A stretch of DNA of 14,980 bases from Tetmemena sp. SeJ-2015 (lineage: Eukaryota; Ciliophora; Spirotrichea; Sporadotrichida; Oxytrichidae): contig JAJKFJ010024398.1 of assembly GCA_027382625.1 (NCBI GenBank), positions 1 to 14,980 of the forward strand, read 5' to 3'. The notes beneath the pieces were generated by a model. It worked only from the letters and a program-made list of their open reading frames with translations. It was not told the origin of the DNA and did not search any database. The position numbers were made by a program, and so were the translations under genes. Of this stretch, positions 13,756 to 14,980 are shown piece by piece; within the stretch, counting starts at the first letter, position 1, and every line of letters begins with the position of its first letter.

Positions 13756-14980
13756 ATGAACTTAATAGGTTCTTTTAAAATATTTTATTTATTTAATATT
13801 TGTTCGTAAACTACAACCAACCAGATTCAAGTTTTGAAGACTGATTAAACTTCTCAAAGTTTTTCATACGATTATATTAAAGAATATGTGATGGCTGGAA
13901 AGAATTGTGTTCTAATTGCTTTTGATGTGTATGACGAGCTAGTATTCTTCTTTGTATATTCCGATGACAAATAAATTTATAAATAAACCATAAAATATAA
14001 TTCTAAATGAAATTTATAATTTTTGAGACAGCTAGGCAATTTATTTCAGCTTTAAAAGTGGACCAGACCAAGTAGCTTACAAGATATTTATTATAAATTA
14101 TTCATTTTATAAATGGTATGAATAATGCCTTGAAAGTGTACGCTATTAGGGCATTATCAGCCACCAAAATTTACATTAAATAAGAATAAGTGTATTTAAA
14201 AGTATTATTATTCTGTGCACTCTAAAAATAATAAAAATCTTATATAAAGAATATATAAATACGATTCAGTGCTTTATTATAATCCAGAACACAATAATGA
14301 CGCATTGAAGCTACTTCAGAGGGTGTAAATATTTTATGAATCTCTTATTTAGTATAAGGTTATTTAATGTACTTACTATTCCCTATTGATCGGGATCAGT
14401 AAGCTTCAATCCCTCTCACGCGTGACAAAAATATTTAAGTGTGCTCTATTTACTTGCAGATTAAAATAAAAGAGTAATGCAAAAAGAAGGGACGAAATTC
14501 CTGAAAATTTAAAAACGAATTAGGTGATAGGAAAAGTATCTATATGTAGCGAGAGAGCCACAAGTTTTAATAGTTTACGTCTCCAAAATCTAAAAATATT
14601 AAAAGATAAATTATCACTACTAAAAGGAAAAATCTGATTTTCAGTTAAAGGATAATCTTGAAATTTCTTTGACTATGAACACATATAATTTATAATCAGA
14701 AAGGGGAAAAATGTTATATAGAGTTTCCTTTTAAGGGTAACATCAAATTTATGTTAATTACGTTTAATGGAAATTTAAATTAAAAATGGTTGTTTACTTC
14801 AGCTATAATAGTTACCTTTATATGACTACAGCAGACTCAAGTAACATTAATACGATTCCAACTCGAAGAATCACCTACTTAATAGATAACTATATTGGTT
14901 AGGTCTATTTTCCGAGATCCTCGATATAGAAGTAACTTGGAAACCGAACACCGGTTCGGTTCCGTAGAGCCGCTGCACTG
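13756..14980 (+). CDS. Fourth gene, 5' part: secreted or membrane protein, runs off the window
   Basis: ATG 13756 opens a signal peptide (MNLIGSFKIFYLFNICSQ) followed by a Thr/Ser/Asn-rich start (TTTNQIQVLKTDQTSQ) and KEYVMAGKNCVLIAFDVYDE. Removing IESs at 13970-14030 and 14115-14260 gives VFFFVYSDDSQAIYFSF, then YKIFIINYSFYKYDSV and YYNPEHNNDALKLLQ. After that there are two readings. A 483-bp IES with 8-bp pointer TACTTCAG continues the same frame to the window end (DIEVTWKPNTGSVPQ). Without it, the frame runs on to TGA 14635-14637, and a separate open block 14786-14980 (IPTRRITYLIDNYIGQV) would be in another frame. With the third IES removed, about 178 codons are visible. The product is not recognised; a surface or secreted protein is inferred from the signal peptide. 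The upstream gene ends about 180 bases earlier. Confidence 0.62.
13970..14030 (+). other. IES in fourth gene (61 bp, pointer GACA)
   Basis: GACA at 13966-13969 and 14027-14030. Removal avoids TGA 14008-14010 and joins FVYSDD to SQAIYFSFKSG. A 10-bp AT-only repeat AAATTTATAA (13973, 14010) gives the same shift but leaves a TGA, so it was not chosen. Confidence 0.65.
14115..14260 (+). other. IES in fourth gene (146 bp, pointer TATAAAT)
   Basis: TATAAAT at 14108-14114 and 14254-14260. Removal joins FIINYSFYK to YDSVLYYNPEHN with the required shift of 2. Confidence 0.8.
14320..14802 (+). other. Possible IES in fourth gene (483 bp, pointer TACTTCAG)
   Basis: TACTTCAG at 14312-14319 and 14795-14802. 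It is in phase and contains TGA 14635-14637. The 8-bp pointer supports it, but the competing frame after 14786 also reads well. Confidence 0.5.
14942..14961 (+). repeat. GC-rich inverted repeat (8-bp stem, 4-base loop)
   Basis: AACCGAAC at 14942-14949 pairs with GTTCGGTT at 14954-14961 around ACCG. It lies in the only GC-rich stretch outside EF-1alpha, at the window edge. It may be no more than coding sequence of the fourth gene. Confidence 0.6.

Noticed and set aside
14920..14980. tRNA gene at the window end
   Set aside because: GGTTCG resembles a T-arm, but no acceptor, D or anticodon arm can be drawn on either strand.
1..14980. Telomere-bearing transposon, C4A4 repeats or CRISPR array
   Set aside because: No C4A4 runs, recognisable transposase motif or regularly spaced repeats were found by eye.

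Overview
The window reads as germline (micronuclear) DNA of a spirotrich ciliate of the Oxytricha/Stylonychia type. Three things in the sequence support this. TAA and TAG occur inside reading frames where glutamine fits, and only TGA acts as a stop. Coding segments are cut by short AT-rich inserts. Each insert lies between two copies of a 3-11 bp direct repeat, and removing the insert plus one repeat copy restores the frame. That is the layout of macronuclear-destined segments (MDSs) separated by internal eliminated sequences (IESs) with pointer repeats. All genes seen are on the + strand, and those I could join are in unscrambled order.

Region 1, bases 1-1024: the 3' part of a GC-rich translation elongation factor 1-alpha gene, interrupted by one 49-bp IES. 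Its stop is followed by only 156 bases of AT-rich spacer.

Region 2, bases 1181-9825: one large gene. I could join it completely by hand with 31 predicted IESs of about 8 to 1086 bp, about 3.9 kb in total. The joined frame runs from ATG 1181 to TGA 9823-9825 and encodes about 1577 residues. It has a signal peptide, beta-propeller-like repeats, a long Ser/Thr-rich ectodomain, about eight membrane spans and a basic cytoplasmic tail. This matches, from general knowledge, a ciliate-specific class of very large surface proteins. Boundaries at three or four junctions are ambiguous and are marked.

Region 3, bases 9826-13576: first about 490 bases of AT-rich sequence with nothing recognised, then scattered coding blocks of a third gene (about 10316-13576). 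Only part of it could be joined, and its product is not recognised.

Region 4, bases 13756-14980: the 5' part of a fourth gene with a signal peptide. It has two good IESs and a possible third of 483 bp, and it runs off the window.

Conventional ORF calling fails here: apart from EF-1alpha, most real coding sequence lies in blocks of 20-250 codons in shifting frames. Several IESs themselves read like protein by chance. No CRISPR array, rRNA, tRNA, C4A4 telomeric repeat or transposase was seen.
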